Shown here: in pieces, positions 36,896-48,630 of the stretch
Numbering within the stretch: the stretch's first letter is position 1
How the letters are laid out: each line of letters opens with the position of its first letter
Made by a program: the position numbers and the translations under genes
Notes under the pieces: model-generated
Told to the model about the DNA's origin: nothing
The model's database searches: none
Seen by the model: only the letters and a program-made list of their open reading frames with translations
Assembly: GCA_023101725.1 (NCBI GenBank)
Contig: JALJCO010001098.1
Coordinates: forward strand, 62,001-126,000
Reading direction: 5' to 3'
Length of the DNA stretch: 64,000 bases
Source of the DNA: Atherinomorus stipes
Lineage: Eukaryota > Chordata > Actinopteri > Atheriniformes > Atherinidae

Positions 36896-37554
36896 ATATG
36901 ATGAATGAGTTAAATGTTTGTGCAAATGCAACTATGCTTTTCAGCTGTTGTTCACATCATGATGCAATGCAACCATTAGACTAGTGTGGACGGAGTGTCC
37001 CTGAAATGACTCACATGTGCAGAGGAAGACGTGTTGTACGTGTCCATTTCTCTCTGAGAAATAATGTATTTTTCATTTCATTTTAAAAGGAACACATTAT
37101 GTTTAAGGGGGTTGTTATCAGAGGTGGACAAACCTGGTCCAGAAAATAGAAATTCTGGATCCGCCTGTATATGTAGAACAAGTGTTTTCACTAACAGGCT
37201 CATCTACCTGGAGAGGAGTCGTTCTGCTGGACAGGATTTTAAATTTCTGAACCATTTTTTTTATTTATATTTTTTAACCTCTGGCTAATATGGATGCTAC
37301 ATGTCAGCGTATGAGTTTAGAAGTGACACAATATTGATCCATCTATTGTTTACATCAGATCTTGCTGCATCTCACCTCCTCTAATGCAGAATTGTGATGT
37401 CCACCTTACGTTGATGATGTAAAAGTGAGCTGAACTGCAACATTCAGACTGTTTTAAAAATGGTATGGGCAAAAAAGTTTTACCCAAGAGAGCAGTGTAG
37501 TGTCTTGGGTCTCAAAGTGAACAACTTCCATTCAGTGCAGGGTCTGGTGGGGCT

Positions 37555-37790
37555 GCAGCGTTTCCTGAGGCAGGGTGCACCCTGGAAAGGCTGCTCGTCC
37601 ATCACCGGGCCAATACAGATGGACAAACAACCAATCATGCGCCAAGATGGAGTCTAACATGAATGTTTTTGGACTGGGGGGAGTACCTGCTTGCATACAG
37701 GTCCACACAGAAAAGCCCCCAGCAGGTTTGAACCAGTAACCTTGTTGTGAGGCAGCAGGGAAGTTTTGTGGGCACACAATATTAACACAG
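37555..37790 (+). repeat. dispersed fish repeat (GTGCACCCTGG...GAGGC tail)
   Basis: GGTGCACCCTGGAAAGGCTG, TCCATCACCGGGCCAATACA, TGTTTTTGGACTGGGGGGAG and CAGGTTTGAACCAGTAACCT form a degraded version of a very common teleost SINE/LINE-tail repeat (from memory). Confidence 0.6.
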
Positions 37791-37799
37791 TGTACTGGT

Positions 37800-38180
37800 A
37801 ATTACCGATGCACGATATGAAAAATTTTAACCGATACCAATAACCGATAATTTTCTGCTTCTCATGGCTGATACCTCTCCCGATATTAAAGTTGAAAATG
37901 ATGTAATTTTTAAACATTATGATATTGGCTCAAGGCCCACATAGCAAATATTATATTACATATACAAAAATAATGTACATTGTATTTAATACATAAAAAT
38001 AGAAAAAAAGAAAAAAGAAATAGAATAAAAAGAAAAAAAAGGCTAAAAATAGGCACACAAGCCAGTGTTCCCATAATAATATCAATTCCTTGTGCAAAAT
38101 TAGAAAAATACTTCTGCTGCAGATCCAGTCATTGCTGGAGACATGGTAATGTTGCACGTGGGCGTGGCCTAATGTTCCCA
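37800..38180. repeat. ACCGATA-rich repeat fragment
   Basis: CCGATGCACGATATG, AACCGATACCAATAACCGAT, CTCCCGATATTAAAG; later TGCTGGAGACATGGTAATGT. Related in style to repeats A and B but not clearly the same family. An A-rich tract lies at 38000-38040. Confidence 0.4.
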
Positions 38181-38645
38181 TGGCCTATAGATTAAAAAAA
38201 GAGAAGTTAAAATAAACAACAAAAAAAACAGCATTCTGCAGGTTCGCCACTAACCAGCACCTGGTTTATATTGGTTAATGATATTGATAACTGTTTTATT
38301 TACTATTTGATATTTCTGAATTTCCTCATCTCTGGGAGCCTTTTAAGATCTGTCTAGGAACAACAGATGACAACTAGCTTTTTGGCGAAATCTGCTGTTT
38401 ATAGAAGTTTTTTTTGTTTTCATATACTCTGTCCCTATCAGATAATCAAATAAAAGTTAGAAATATCAACCAATATCAGGTTAATATCGGGTCGATATCT
38501 ATATTCATTTTTAAAGCCAATATATATAATGCAATATCACGCTTCACTACTGGTGATTGTAAATCTATTATGATACCATGGTGTTTGTACTTGTTCCTGG
38601 TCAGACAGACAACAAACATCAAACACTCAAGTTTTTTGTTTCTAT

Positions 38646-38651
38646 TTTATT
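38646..38651 (-). terminator. candidate poly(A) signal AATAAA, minus strand
   Basis: On the minus strand, the sequence around this AATAAA reads like the end of a vertebrate 3' UTR: T-rich sequence, GTACATGTTTTACAATTCAC, then AAATAAAATAG, with a GT-rich stretch (GAGTGTTTGATG) downstream. It lies 7 kb from the nectin stop codon, with several repeats between. It could be a distal poly(A) site of nectin, the end of an alternative last exon, or an unrelated or dead signal. A weaker ATTAAA lies on the minus strand near 45130, about 570 bases from the stop. Confidence 0.3.
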
Positions 38652-40300
38652 TGACAAGACAGTGAATTGTAAAACATGTACCATAAGATTCCCCCAAAGC
38701 ATACAAAATGATAAGAGATCTGTGATACACAAAATAAATGAAAGGAACTCAGTAATACCCACAAAAATATGATTACATCTTCAGTGTACTTTTTTTTTCT
38801 TTTAGCATTCCCATTGTCAGTGTGAGAGTTTCCCCGTTTCACCATCTGTTCTGCTGTCACAGAAGTAATGTGAGAACCGAAAAAGCTAAAAATAACAAAG
38901 AAGGCACATCTGGCTCCGAGATGAAAAGCTGTGGTGACAATGGATGAACATGAGATGGAGGGGAAAAAAAAAAAAAGAAAGAGAAGAGAAAACAAGCAAA
39001 AGGATGGTAAATGAGGGAGAGGATTCAGACTGGACGAGCTTATCGGTGCTTCTGGCATTGAACCCGTAACAGAAGCATCATGGCGACGGAGCAAAGCACC
39101 TCGGGCAAAATGCAGAAGAGTCGAACCCAGAGCCTTCATCAACACACCGATCCACCTGAAACTGCTACAGTTTCTTCACATCACCACATGGACGTGGTCT
39201 GCAGCTGCATCCAGATCCATTTACAGATTCTCTGCAGCCTCTGCTTTAAATATCAGCTTTATGACTTCCCCCGGAGATGTAGGGAATACAATTCAGCTTA
39301 CCTCTAAATGATGCAACTCGATTAAACATAAGGCTCTGAGCAGAACCGAATGATCCCCATATGAGACAGCAGAGCCAAAACTCATAACTGAATGCTTACA
39401 GAGTCACTGCTATCTGATATAATGTGTCAGGATGATTGTCTTTTTTCCTTTTCCTCAATCAATCAAAAGCCGCCCGCTGGCAAACACATTAAACACATTA
39501 ATGCACAGAAAAACTAAACATTCATTCTATAAAATCAATTTACAGACGTACATAAAAGAAAAGAAAAAGCATCACATTAAGGTCCCGTTGATGGAGGTTT
39601 TTGTTCTGAGGCAGGATTAGAAAATACATCGTACGTGATTGTCTGACACTGCAACGTAGAGGCGAGTGAAAAGCTGTCATGTTAATGTTGCATCTCTGCT
39701 TGCAAAATGTGTGCGTATTCCCCCCGTTTTCATGCAGCATGCAGACATTCCCTTTCATGGTAATCAAAAATCTTGGAGATAAAAAGTATGACAAACACAA
39801 GATCTCACATCATCAGTTCCATCCCTTCATATTCGCCGTCTCTCTAGAGCCTACCGTGCACAGAACCAAACATTTTGTCTAATTGGACGTTTTCTATGAA
39901 GGCACAAAAAAAATCCAACAAGGTTTTAAAGATAAGTATTTTTCTCAACACTGCTCTTAGGGATGAATGAAAACATGGCAGTTTTTAAGTTAGCATGCAG
40001 TGGAATGGTTATGAATATAGAATTTGAAGAAAAAAAAAAAGTTAACCTTATCTCATTGCAAAATGCAAAATGGTCACAAAATCACTGCTAAATCAGTTTT
40101 AAAGGTTGAATATGGAACATTTCTATTAAAAGCTATATTTAAAAAAAAAAAAAAAACCTCCACAGGTCATTTGGGGGTGTACAGGATGAAAGTACAACAT
40201 TTCCCAGAAAATTTATATTTAGCCTAAAAATAATTATAAAATCATTTTTTACAGGTTCGATAATGGCATTTCATTTACGTCTATAAGCCAATACACGCCG
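38652..40300. other. possible untranslated exon sequence on the minus strand
   Basis: No repeat recognised here, unlike the flanks, and the minus strand ends in a UTR-like AATAAA context at 38646. On the plus strand a 75-codon frame (39080-39307) starts in a fair context (CATCATGGCG), but nothing else supports it. Confidence 0.3.
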
Positions 40301-40390
40301 CCATTGCAGGTTGCCAAATACGATCTCTGTGTGGAAACAATATTTCGGTCATAGTCAGGCTTGTACAGGGGAAAACCGTGGAGACGACGA

Positions 40391-40800
40391 GTGAAGCAGC
40401 TGCTTCAGAGCCCTGAAGATATTGGTATCTGTTTCTGAGCGGGAGTGACCTGAGAAGAGCAAAACCTGGAGTAAATTTAGGTGAAGATTTCACTAAATGG
40501 ACCCACATAAACGTTTTCCACGGAGTCAAAACACGGAAATGGCGACTTTCCTCCTAGATCGGTAAGCTAGCTTGTTTGCTAACATGGCTAACGTTAGCTG
40601 TCAGCTATAAACTCCTCTGTGTTACTTGTTGGACATGCTGCAGACTGTTGGTCACTTGCGTATCGGCAGCGAGCCTGGCATCCCAGCAGCTGGAGTTGTT
40701 TTTCTGCCGTTGCAACTACAACCAAGACACACGTGATGTCGCTGTTCTGTCCGTCTTCCATATTCAACCTTTAACTGGCAAGTGTTTGTCTGAAGGTTGA
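40391..40800 (+). repeat. dispersed repeat C, copy B (uninterrupted)
   Basis: The continuous reference for the broken copy at 12253-14895. Shared blocks include GGCGACTTTCCTCCTAGATC, GGCTAACGTTAGCTGTCAGC and ACACACGTGATGTCGCTG. Confidence 0.7.
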
Positions 40801-41494
40801 GTGATGGATGATGTTTGGGATCAGCTTTGTTTTTAAAACCTTTAGATTTCTGTACTTTGGCGCCCCCTAAGGAGGGCTAATTTGGGATCATCTTGCATCC
40901 TCTCTCCTCTCTGAGCTCTCTCCAGTCGGTCCTTTAACTCTGGTCTTATCTCTTGCTCTGTTCCTTTCTCTTCCTTTGATAATGGTTTGTTGTATTTCTT
41001 TGCCATTATGTTGATATCCAGTGTCACATGATTTTTTTTTCTTTTCTTATTTTTGGGGTCTGCCACCACTCCCCCTCTTCGGAGGACAACTTTATTCTTA
41101 TTTAATAATTAAATGTGATATCGTGACTTAATAGAAATATGAGTATATGACACACTTCCAAAATGGGGTAAATTAGTAAATTAAAAATACTTAAAATACT
41201 AAATACTTTGGTTTTTATTGTTGTTTTTTAAAAATAAGTTATGAAATGTGTGTGTAGCGGGCCATAACTTATTTTTTTATTTTTATTTTTTATAGAAATG
41301 AGTAAAGGATTTCTGAATTTGGATGGGATGGTTAATGTGGAAATATCGCTAAGGAGACAGCACAGCAGGGGTTTTGAACGCGCATCATATCGGATTCGGC
41401 AAAGAAATGCAAGGAAACTTTACTGGAGGAAGAGAGGAAAAGAAAGAGAGGAAGGGACAGAAGAAGAGTCAAGATAAGACTGTCTTTGACTGGC

Positions 41495-41590
41495 TGGAGT
41501 GAATCACAGTACAGGTACGATGAAGATGGATGCTAGTTTAGCCGTCGATAGGCGGCGCGTCACTGAGAAAACTGCAAGTTCCATTCTGGG
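41495..41590 (+). repeat. repeat D, copy 1
   Basis: GATGAAGATGGATGCTAGTT with TAGCCGTCGATAGG and CACTGAGAAAACT is repeated almost unchanged at 55120-55215. Confidence 0.6.
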
Positions 41591-41667
41591 TCTTTAAGTC
41601 CTCTGGATGCTGAATTCCTGCTGTATTGTAGCTGTTAATATTGCAAACTAAATGGTAAGAGTAGTGG

Positions 41668-42330
41668 TTCTCAAAGGTTTTGAGCCATGACCCCCAAGAC
41701 GACACAGTATGTGCAAATGTAGCTATGCAGTCGCTTACGTGCCCGAATGTAAACTATGCAGTGATGTAGCGAATGGTGTCTCAATTATAGGAAAGATTAA
41801 AGCTCTGGCTTCATTTTGAGGGCTAGTGGCAGAAATGCTGTGTTCCATTTGAACTCAAAAGTCAGAAATTCCCAGTTCTGAGAAGGAAGTTTAAACTGGA
41901 ACGACCCTCAAAGTGGGATTTCCGAGTCGGAAAGTCGGAGAATCCTCGCCACCTCCATTTTAAACGTGGCTGCACCCAGTGTTTGCAATCAAAGCTCACG
42001 TGATGTTACTTTGCTAATTTTTGTTTATTAAATGCCACTTGTTTATGTCGGGGAAGCTGCTGTAGTGGGATATGTCAATAACAACGCCAGCTGTGCTAAC
42101 AACGGCTAATAACAATAGCTTTAGCTAAAGGCTGCTAACTGGTTTTCCGACCAGTGAACTGGAGTGCAGTTAGATGGGGCGTGACGTCATCCCCAGTTCC
42201 CACTTCCCAGTTCTGAGGTAAATGGAATGCAACATAAGTAGGGGGAACATTGGGATTAGACCTTAATTATTTTGCAATGATCTGGCTCCCCTGAAATTAT
42301 CTTGGGACCCCAATTTGGTAAAAGATAGTT
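41668..42330. mobile_element. hAT-type MITE, copy 2 of the 'TAGTGSTTCTCAAACTTT' family, interrupted
   Basis: Left end TAGTGGTTCTCAAAGGTTTT, GACCCCCAAG; right end CTTGGGACCCCAATTTGG then AAAGATA. The phrase TGGCTCCCCTGAAATTATCT parallels 252-275 of copy 1. A separate MITE sits at 41836-42236. Confidence 0.6.
41836..42236. mobile_element. MITE with 'GTTCCATTT' inverted ends nested in the hAT MITE
   Basis: Left: TGCTGTGTTCCATTTGAACT and CCCAGTTCTGAG. Right: CCCAGTTCTGAGGTAAATGG then AATGCAACA. The arms are loosely complementary over about 45 bp. Frequent in fish (from memory). The target duplication is not clear. Confidence 0.6.
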
Positions 42331-42515
42331 GGAATCTTGTTTTAAAATGTTGACTGGTTAAGGTTGCAAGTTAAAAACCAGATAGTTAGTTTTAAGTTTA
42401 GGAAAACTGGATTTCTGGATGAGGTGATGACTTCTGCACCTTTGGCTAGGGCTGTGCTATCAATCGAAATTTGATTATGATTTTAGTTTTAATGTCAAAC
42501 AATCGCCAAACTAAA

Positions 42516-42663
42516 GGGGGCCTGTGGCCTTTCAAGGTGTGAGGAAAGGGGGGGTGGGGAATGCATGCAGCAAGGGCCTGACGGGCGAACCGGGGCCGAC
42601 GGCTGAGGACTGTGCCTCTGTTCATGGGGCGGCTGCTCAACCAACTGAGCTAATCACCGCCCC
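42516..42663 (-). mobile_element. tRNA-derived SINE with 11-bp target duplication
   Basis: On the minus strand it begins GGGGCGGTGATTAGCTCAGT and continues TGGTTGAGCAG, a tRNA-like A box (42633-42653). Then comes a B box GGTTCGCCCGTC, and the tail GCTGCATGCATTCCCCACC typical of fish tRNA-SINEs. GCCAAACTAAA flanks it at 42505-42515 and 42664-42674. The target-primed signature and pol III boxes make this call firm; the exact family is not assigned. Confidence 0.85.
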
Positions 42664-42913
42664 GCCAAACTAAAATAATCGAGTTAAAAACGATTTATTT
42701 GCCATTTTTCTTTGCATAATTTCTGGTCGTGATGCGCATGTGCAATACAGGCCCTTCCATGCGGTCCTATACAGCCCACTCTCACGCAGCTAAAGCATTG
42801 CACTAAAACTTAACTAAATTTATTTTGGGATTTCTTTTTTTATAAATTAGTATATTTATCTTATTCTTCAAATATAGAAAAATTGTAGAACAGCTGGATA
42901 CCTAGTTTTTTTT

Positions 42914-42936
42914 GGGGGGGGGGGGGGGGGGGGGGG
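42914..42936 (+). repeat. uninterrupted run of 23 G
   Basis: A homopolymer flanked by T8 and TCCC. Its length is likely to be uncertain in any assembly. Confidence 0.9.
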
Positions 42937-43339
42937 TCCCTGCAGCTGGGCCTTATGTGGCTAGGGTGGGCTGGCTCCTGGTGTGAATGGTGTGAATTTG
43001 CATTTGTTTTTATTATGTCGAGCACTTTGTGTTGCCTTTAAATTGTATGAAAAGTGCTTTATAAATAAAGCTTGATTTGATACATTTATTTTTTTCTATG
43101 CCGTATATTTATTCCATTCATTTAATGGTTTATACATTGCATAACAGCTGTAAGGTTTATGTTTGTAGCCTATATTTGTTTTCAATTTGATTATTTTGCC
43201 AAAATTATCAATGATTTTTTTTTCACAGAGAGAGAAATGCTGAATAAATGCATCGTGTAATTAAAAAAATAATTGTGATTTCAATATTGACTAAAATAAT
43301 GGTGATAATAATATTTTTTCATAATCAAGCAGCCCCAAA

Positions 43340-45699
43340 TCCGTCTGACTGAAACACGCAATCCCAAAGACACAAATAAAATACAGATTACATTAAAAAA
43401 GTTTCATGTTTTGTGACTATTTCAGATTTTGCTTTGAGACTGGGCTGGAATGATAATAAAAAAGCTCAATATTAGCATGATTTCCGTATGTAACAACAAC
43501 AACAACAAAAAGAAAAACAACAAAAAAGCCAATTAATTGCATTTGGAGCCTACTGCACAGAAAGGGAAAGAATTAAATTTATCTCATGGTTCACACCTGT
43601 TGACCAGTTTTCCAAACCTCCAGTTTGCTAGCGGGTGCACGCTCAGCCTGTTTTCCCTGCAGTCAGCATGATAACTCAGGATCAAACAATGAAGCATGGT
43701 GTGAGGAAAGATTACATTTCTGCAGCTGTATCAGAGGACAGTCGAGTTCTGCGCCGACTGTATCTCCGGATTCGGATAAAGACAAAACCAGGCAGCGTGA
43801 GAAGCTTTACATGATGCCACACAATGAGAGAAACAGAAAGGAAAGAAAACAGTCTCTCAACCTGAATTAGATCTGAGCTTGTCCCGTTCATGATTGCGAC
43901 AGATACAGGGATGAATTTAAACCAAAAAAAAAGGCAGCTTTCTTTTCTGATGGTCAGAAATGCTTTTACAAATGAAGGTTTTTCAGCAAACAGCCTTGGG
44001 AAAGTTTCTACAAGCCACTGAACATGCCATGCAGAGCAACATGAGTAAAATCCACACCATATAACTGCTTTAGATACTCAAAACATTTTAGGATTAAGTG
44101 ACAACTTTGATGTACTTGTGAAAAGCAAAATATTAATATACATTTTCTTTTTTTTAAAGTTGTTCGTATGACATTTAACAAACCTCCATCCCCTGTACAG
44201 AGGCACTGATAACACTTACACTTGTTTTTTTTTATGTATACACATTTCACCAACAATATATTATCATCAATACTATTTACATTGTTTATCATTTGGTACC
44301 GTTTGACATCTGTGGAAACCAGTTTCTGTTTCAGCCAGACCACATGGAGCGGTTAGGGGGCAAATTTGTCTAAAACATCTCTTTTCCCAGGTAGATGTGC
44401 AGAATCTTCGGCATATATCAGAAAGCAATGGCAGTAATTCTATAACATATGCTGAACATTTGCACATTTTAATTTACATTCACTGTAACGTTTGCATAAT
44501 TTGGACTTGTGTGACTGATCAGAGAACGGCCGAAACAAAAATGGGTGCACTTGTGTGTTTTTTTCCCACAAACCCTGTGGCGAGTGCTTTGCCGTAAGCT
44601 CATTTTTACCTCTTTAATGCACCGAATAACCAGCTCCTGCGATCAAAGCATCCAATATGAATCACAGAATCTCAATCACGTGACGTTGCCAGGTCACAGA
44701 GCGTCAAATCATGTCATGTCCTCCTTTGTTAGCGCTAACAAGCCTCCTGTCAGCCTGACAGCGGCGGCCGTTCAGGGATAAATGAGCCTCTCTGACGACA
44801 CAAAGCAGAACGTCGCTATTTTTTGGACTGAATCTTGAGCTTCGGTGTAAGATCTGAAATATTTTCAAAGTATCTGGAGTGATTAATTAAAGCTGCTTGG
44901 AGACTCATGATCAGAGTTTGGACTTCCTCAGAATTCAGCTTTATGTAATTTAAACTCAACTAAAAAGGGGAAAGTATTAGAAAGGACTTCAAAGGCTGCA
45001 TTTTTACCCTTCTCTCTCTGCAGGACTCTGCTCTTTAGGTTGCAACAAGAACCTGATGTTTCATCCTTACTTGGAAAGCAAAAAAATGTTCAGAGATCTT
45101 AAGCCTGGCAGCTTCACATATTCTAACATTTAATTTAAGATGTTGAATGTTCATGGCACAAATGCTGAATATAATATCTCGTACCAACCCCCCAAAACCT
45201 GTTGTCTTAATTGTATTTGGTGGAAATGTTGATTTTCAAGCATCACAAAGGCAGAATTCTGTGTAATAATTTGCCATTAATTAGCGTTCCAGTTCACCTA
45301 CATTGCAACACCCCGAGACAATATAATTCACACACTGTTAAAAGCCTGCCTCATCTTATGCAGTACACATATGATTTCAAAGGCTGCGTGCTGTATGTGC
45401 GTGTCAATCCCAAACTATCACACCAAATTTAGCAAAAGCTACAACAAAAGAGAAAAAATGAAGCTATTATTGTAATCCCCAGTAATCCCAAGCAAGAAAA
45501 TAAAGTGTTTATAAAGCATAACACCAACTGAACCCGACAGAGAAGTAAATCTCAACACACCCACCAGCAGGCGAAAACTTTAGAAGTTAACAGCAGAAGA
45601 AAAAGTGGAAACAGATGGGCTCGTTTCTGCTTTTCATGCTAATTTAGGTGACCTGGAACCCGCTCTTACGCCTGCGATGTGATGTTCTGGTTGCTACGG
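43340..45699. other. region below the nectin stop codon: 3' UTR or intergenic, no repeat recognised
   Basis: At least the part next to 45700 should be nectin 3' UTR on the minus strand. A compact GC-richer block (44690-44810, CACGTGACGTTGCCAGGTCA and GACAGCGGCGGCCG) stands out. No open frame of interest. Confidence 0.4.
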
Positions 45700-45879
45700 C
45701 TACACGTACATGGCAGAGGAAACAAAGCTCTCGCCGCGAGAAATGTTAGCAGTTGCTGGCTCATGATTGGATGAATCCAAGTCGTTGCTGTGGTGACCGG
45801 CAGCTGCATCTCTGGCTGAGGTGTCCAGGACTGGAGGGGCTCCACCGTTCAGGGCTCCAGTGCTCTCATCATCCAGGTT
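45700..45879 (-). CDS. nectin2: nectin-2-like receptor, terminal coding exon with PDZ-binding tail
   Basis: A 180-bp minus-strand exon of 59 codons plus a TAG stop. The acceptor is CCTTGCAG at 45881-45880 and the exon enters in phase 0. It begins NLDDESTGALNGG, passes through a hydrophilic Asp/Ser/Asn/His region and ends GESFVSSAMYV. Nectins end in a four-residue PDZ ligand that binds afadin: EWYV in nectin-1 and -3, and AMYV (FVMSRAMYV) in mammalian nectin-2. The FVSSAMYV ending here therefore identifies the family and favours nectin-2. Together with the three exons upstream, the joined frame gives about 153 residues from the stalk to the stop. The exon lies about 70 bp from a MITE (45947-46280) in the preceding intron. 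The tail is shorter than human nectin-2 delta. Confidence 0.87.
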   Translation of the reverse strand, partial: NLDDESTGALNGGAPPVLDTSARDAAAGHHSNDLDSSNHEPATANISRGESFVSSAMYV

Positions 45880-45946
45880 CTGCAAGGTTGAACACAGTCA
45901 TGTTTATAGGATCATGTTTTCTGTATCTACTTTAAAATAAGTTTAA

Positions 45947-46280
45947 AGGTACACCGTGTAACTTTTAACCCAAACTATGCCGAATGTAAGCAATAACAGA
46001 TGATTTCTGGGGTCAATATACAGCACTTTACACATGTTGGTGCTCTGAGGGGGCTGCCCTCCTCATAAACCAGACAAGGTAACTTTGCAGGAGTGGATAC
46101 GTCTCTCATTGGATCATGTGACCTGGAGCACTTTGTTTTACGGCTCCATGATTTCACTATCAGCTGATCAAAGTGGCTCTAAAATACGGATAGAGACTAT
46201 TTAATTTTGTGACAGTTGTGTGGTCTGTGTGAAGTTACAGGTTTAGTGCCCCTATTGGCCAAAAGTTACAAAATGTCCCT
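45947..46280. mobile_element. 334-bp MITE flanked by TTAA, in the last nectin intron
   Basis: TTAA (45943-45946) precedes AGGTACACCGTGTAACTTTT; TTAA (46281-46284) follows AAAAGTTACAAAATGTCCCT. The ends are inverted repeats, and a TTAA duplication is the piggyBac-type (or Kolobok-type) signature. No transposase. Confidence 0.75.
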
Positions 46281-46384
46281 TTAAAGAGGGTTCAGAGCCT
46301 GTTATTTTCTGCACACTTTAAAGTTTATCGGATTTCATTTAAATGGAAAAGTTTGCTTGTAAATAAAAGCATCTAATAAGCAAA

Positions 46385-47120
46385 TCACATGGCAGCAATT
46401 CAATACACGCAGGGATGCAGACATGGTCATGCATCAGCGTGGGGAAGAAAGGGGATTTCTGGACGTGGTTGTTGGTCTGAGTATTTCAAAAACTGATGAC
46501 CTTCGGGGATTTTCAGACACAGTCATCTCCAAGGTTAATCGAACCAAACCGGGTGCCACTCCTGTCAGCTAAGAACAGGAAACTGAGGCTATAATTCAAA
46601 CAGACTCTCCAGAACTGGACAATAGAAGATGGAGAAACGTTGCTGGTCTGATGAGTCTCCATTTCAGCTCCACATTCAGATGCTAGGCTCAGAATCTGCT
46701 GGAAACATCAGGAAAGCATGGATCCATCCTGCCTTGGATCAAGGCTTCAGGCTGCTGCTGGTGTAAGGGTGTGGGGGCCCTTGGTACCAACGTGGCGGTT
46801 TAACCACCACAGCCTACCTGAGTACTGCTGCTGACCATGTTCCTCCCTTTATGACCACAGTGGAGCATCTTCTGATGCTGCTTCCAGCAGGATGATGCTC
46901 CATGTCACAAAGCTCACATCATCCTCAACATGACCTCAACCAGCAGAGCAGCTTTGGGATGTGGTGGAACGGGAGATTCTCATCATGGATGCAGCAGCTG
47001 TGTGATGTCATCATGTCAATATGGAGCAAAATCTCTGAGGAATGTTTCCAAAACCTTGCTGGATCTAAAGAATTAAGGCAGTTCTGGAGGGAAAAGGGTC
47101 CAGCCCAGTATGGGCGGTGA
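46385..47120 (+). pseudogene. decayed Tc1/mariner transposon, internal deletions
   Basis: Recognised from teleost Tc1-like elements: GGGGAAGAAAGGGGATTTCT, CTGAGTATTTCAAAAACTG, GGGTGCCACTCCTGTCAGC, TGGTCTGATGAGTCTCCATT, AGCAGGATGATGCTCCATGT, CTTTGGGATGTGGTGGAACG, AAGAATTAAGGCAGTTCTGG. The helix-turn-helix half and several catalytic-region pieces are deleted, frames are broken and the inverted ends are missing. It lies in the nectin intron between 45880 and 50430, antisense to the gene. Confidence 0.8.
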
Positions 47121-47124
47121 TGAA

Positions 47125-48625
47125 GGGTCTATTCAGGTATGACGCTCCAAATTGTGATCAGGAGACTTTTATGTAATTATCAACAGGAAATTGATATATT
47201 TGTGTATATAAATTCCAAATCAGATTGTCTGAGGGAAGATGATTATATTTCCCTGTGTGCCTCAAGGCTACAACAATCGTGCCTGCATTTAAGCTGCACA
47301 ACATGAGGTGCACGAATGACTTCTGCTTCATTTCACTCATCATTCCAACAGCTTTATGTGATGGATCAGCCCTGCAACTCTGGACCAGTACCAGTTCACC
47401 TGTAAAGGAAATAGACCTGAAGTGGCAGCAACTGACCTGACTCTTCTCTGCACACTGGGGACCTAAACAACCCGAGTTCTTCCATCAGAATATCCTCCTA
47501 AACTCTGCAATCTGCAACTGAACTCGACCGCAGTATCTCATCAGGTGCATGTCTTCCACTGTCAGCATCACTCTGAACACTGGTCTTCCTCAGAGGTGTG
47601 AGTTCAATGCACTTTTCCCCTGGGACAGTGAACATGTCCATGCAGCAGATATAAATTGTGCACAGCAGTTATTAGTTTTAATAATCAGGGATGAGATGCA
47701 AATCTGGCAGATCACGCTGTGCAACAGTGAGGCTGCGATGAAACTGATTAAACCTTGAAACATCTAACTAGAATTTTATTCATTAATATTTAATACAGTT
47801 CCCATTTCTACCCTCAAGTCTGGTTCCTTCTCGTCTGTGGTTTATATACAAACACTGAGACACCGTGATTATGTCATAATGAGCTGATGTCATAAACCAA
47901 TGTTTTATCCACAGCAAATAATTGAATACATGTTTAATTGAGACATTTGATCATTTTATGAATAAATATTAGTACATCTTTAATTTGAGTGTAACAAAAC
48001 ATCTTTAAAAAGTTGGGAATTTGGGAAGGAAAGGCTGGAAAAGTGAGATGTACAAAACATAAAACTAACAATAAGGCTGATCACTTTTTATTGTGTCTAA
48101 TTTTTTTCTCCTTTTTATTCTGTTATAAATAAATTTGTAATTCATTGTTTTATCTGTACAGTCTTAAGTCTTCTTACCTACCTGGAGGCTACAGATGAAA
48201 ATGAGAATTCTTTGTTATAATTGGGTGTGCTTACATCATGCTTTTATAAATTAACCTGTCATTAACCAACGTGTCTGAGCCCACCAGCCTTCGTCAGGGA
48301 CTCAAACAGATTTGATGAGTTTAATATGTTTTTTATAGTGAAATTACACCAGTAAGAATGCTCTGCCTGCAATGCAGCCTTCCATTAACAGCATTCCTCC
48401 CAGAGAAAACAACCATGGAGGCCTTGTTACAACAGGAAATGACATAATCTGACAAGTCAGGATGCAACAGTCAAAACAATACGTCATAAGTTGCCTAACC
48501 TGACCATTTAAATGACTTTTAAAGATTTAAAAATGTGCTGCTGCAAACTAAAAATGAGCAAATGTTTTTCATGACATATAAAATGTCACCATTTTGTCAA
48601 TAAAATATGGATTTGATATACAGTT
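47125..48625. other. nectin intron, no repeat recognised
   Basis: AT-rich intronic sequence. Confidence 0.5.
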
Positions 48626-48630
48626 GTGCA

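Larger units (their letters stand above)
42449..43337. mobile_element. hAT-like element with GGGCTG...CGATTATG ends, split by a SINE
   Basis: The left end GGGCTGTGCTATCAATCG and the minus-strand reading of the right end GGGGCTGCTTGATTATG are inverted-repeat-like. The interior includes AATCGAGTTAAAAACGATTT and a 23-base G run at 42914-42936. No transposase. Confidence 0.5.

Noticed and set aside
38642..39145. 167-codon minus-strand frame
   Set aside because: Phe/Ser/Leu runs come from A- and T-rich sequence and it runs into a UTR-like poly(A) context; no recognised domain.
42633..42653. tRNA gene on the minus strand
   Set aside because: A and B boxes are present but the flanking target duplication and the SINE tail show it is a SINE head, not a functional tRNA gene.
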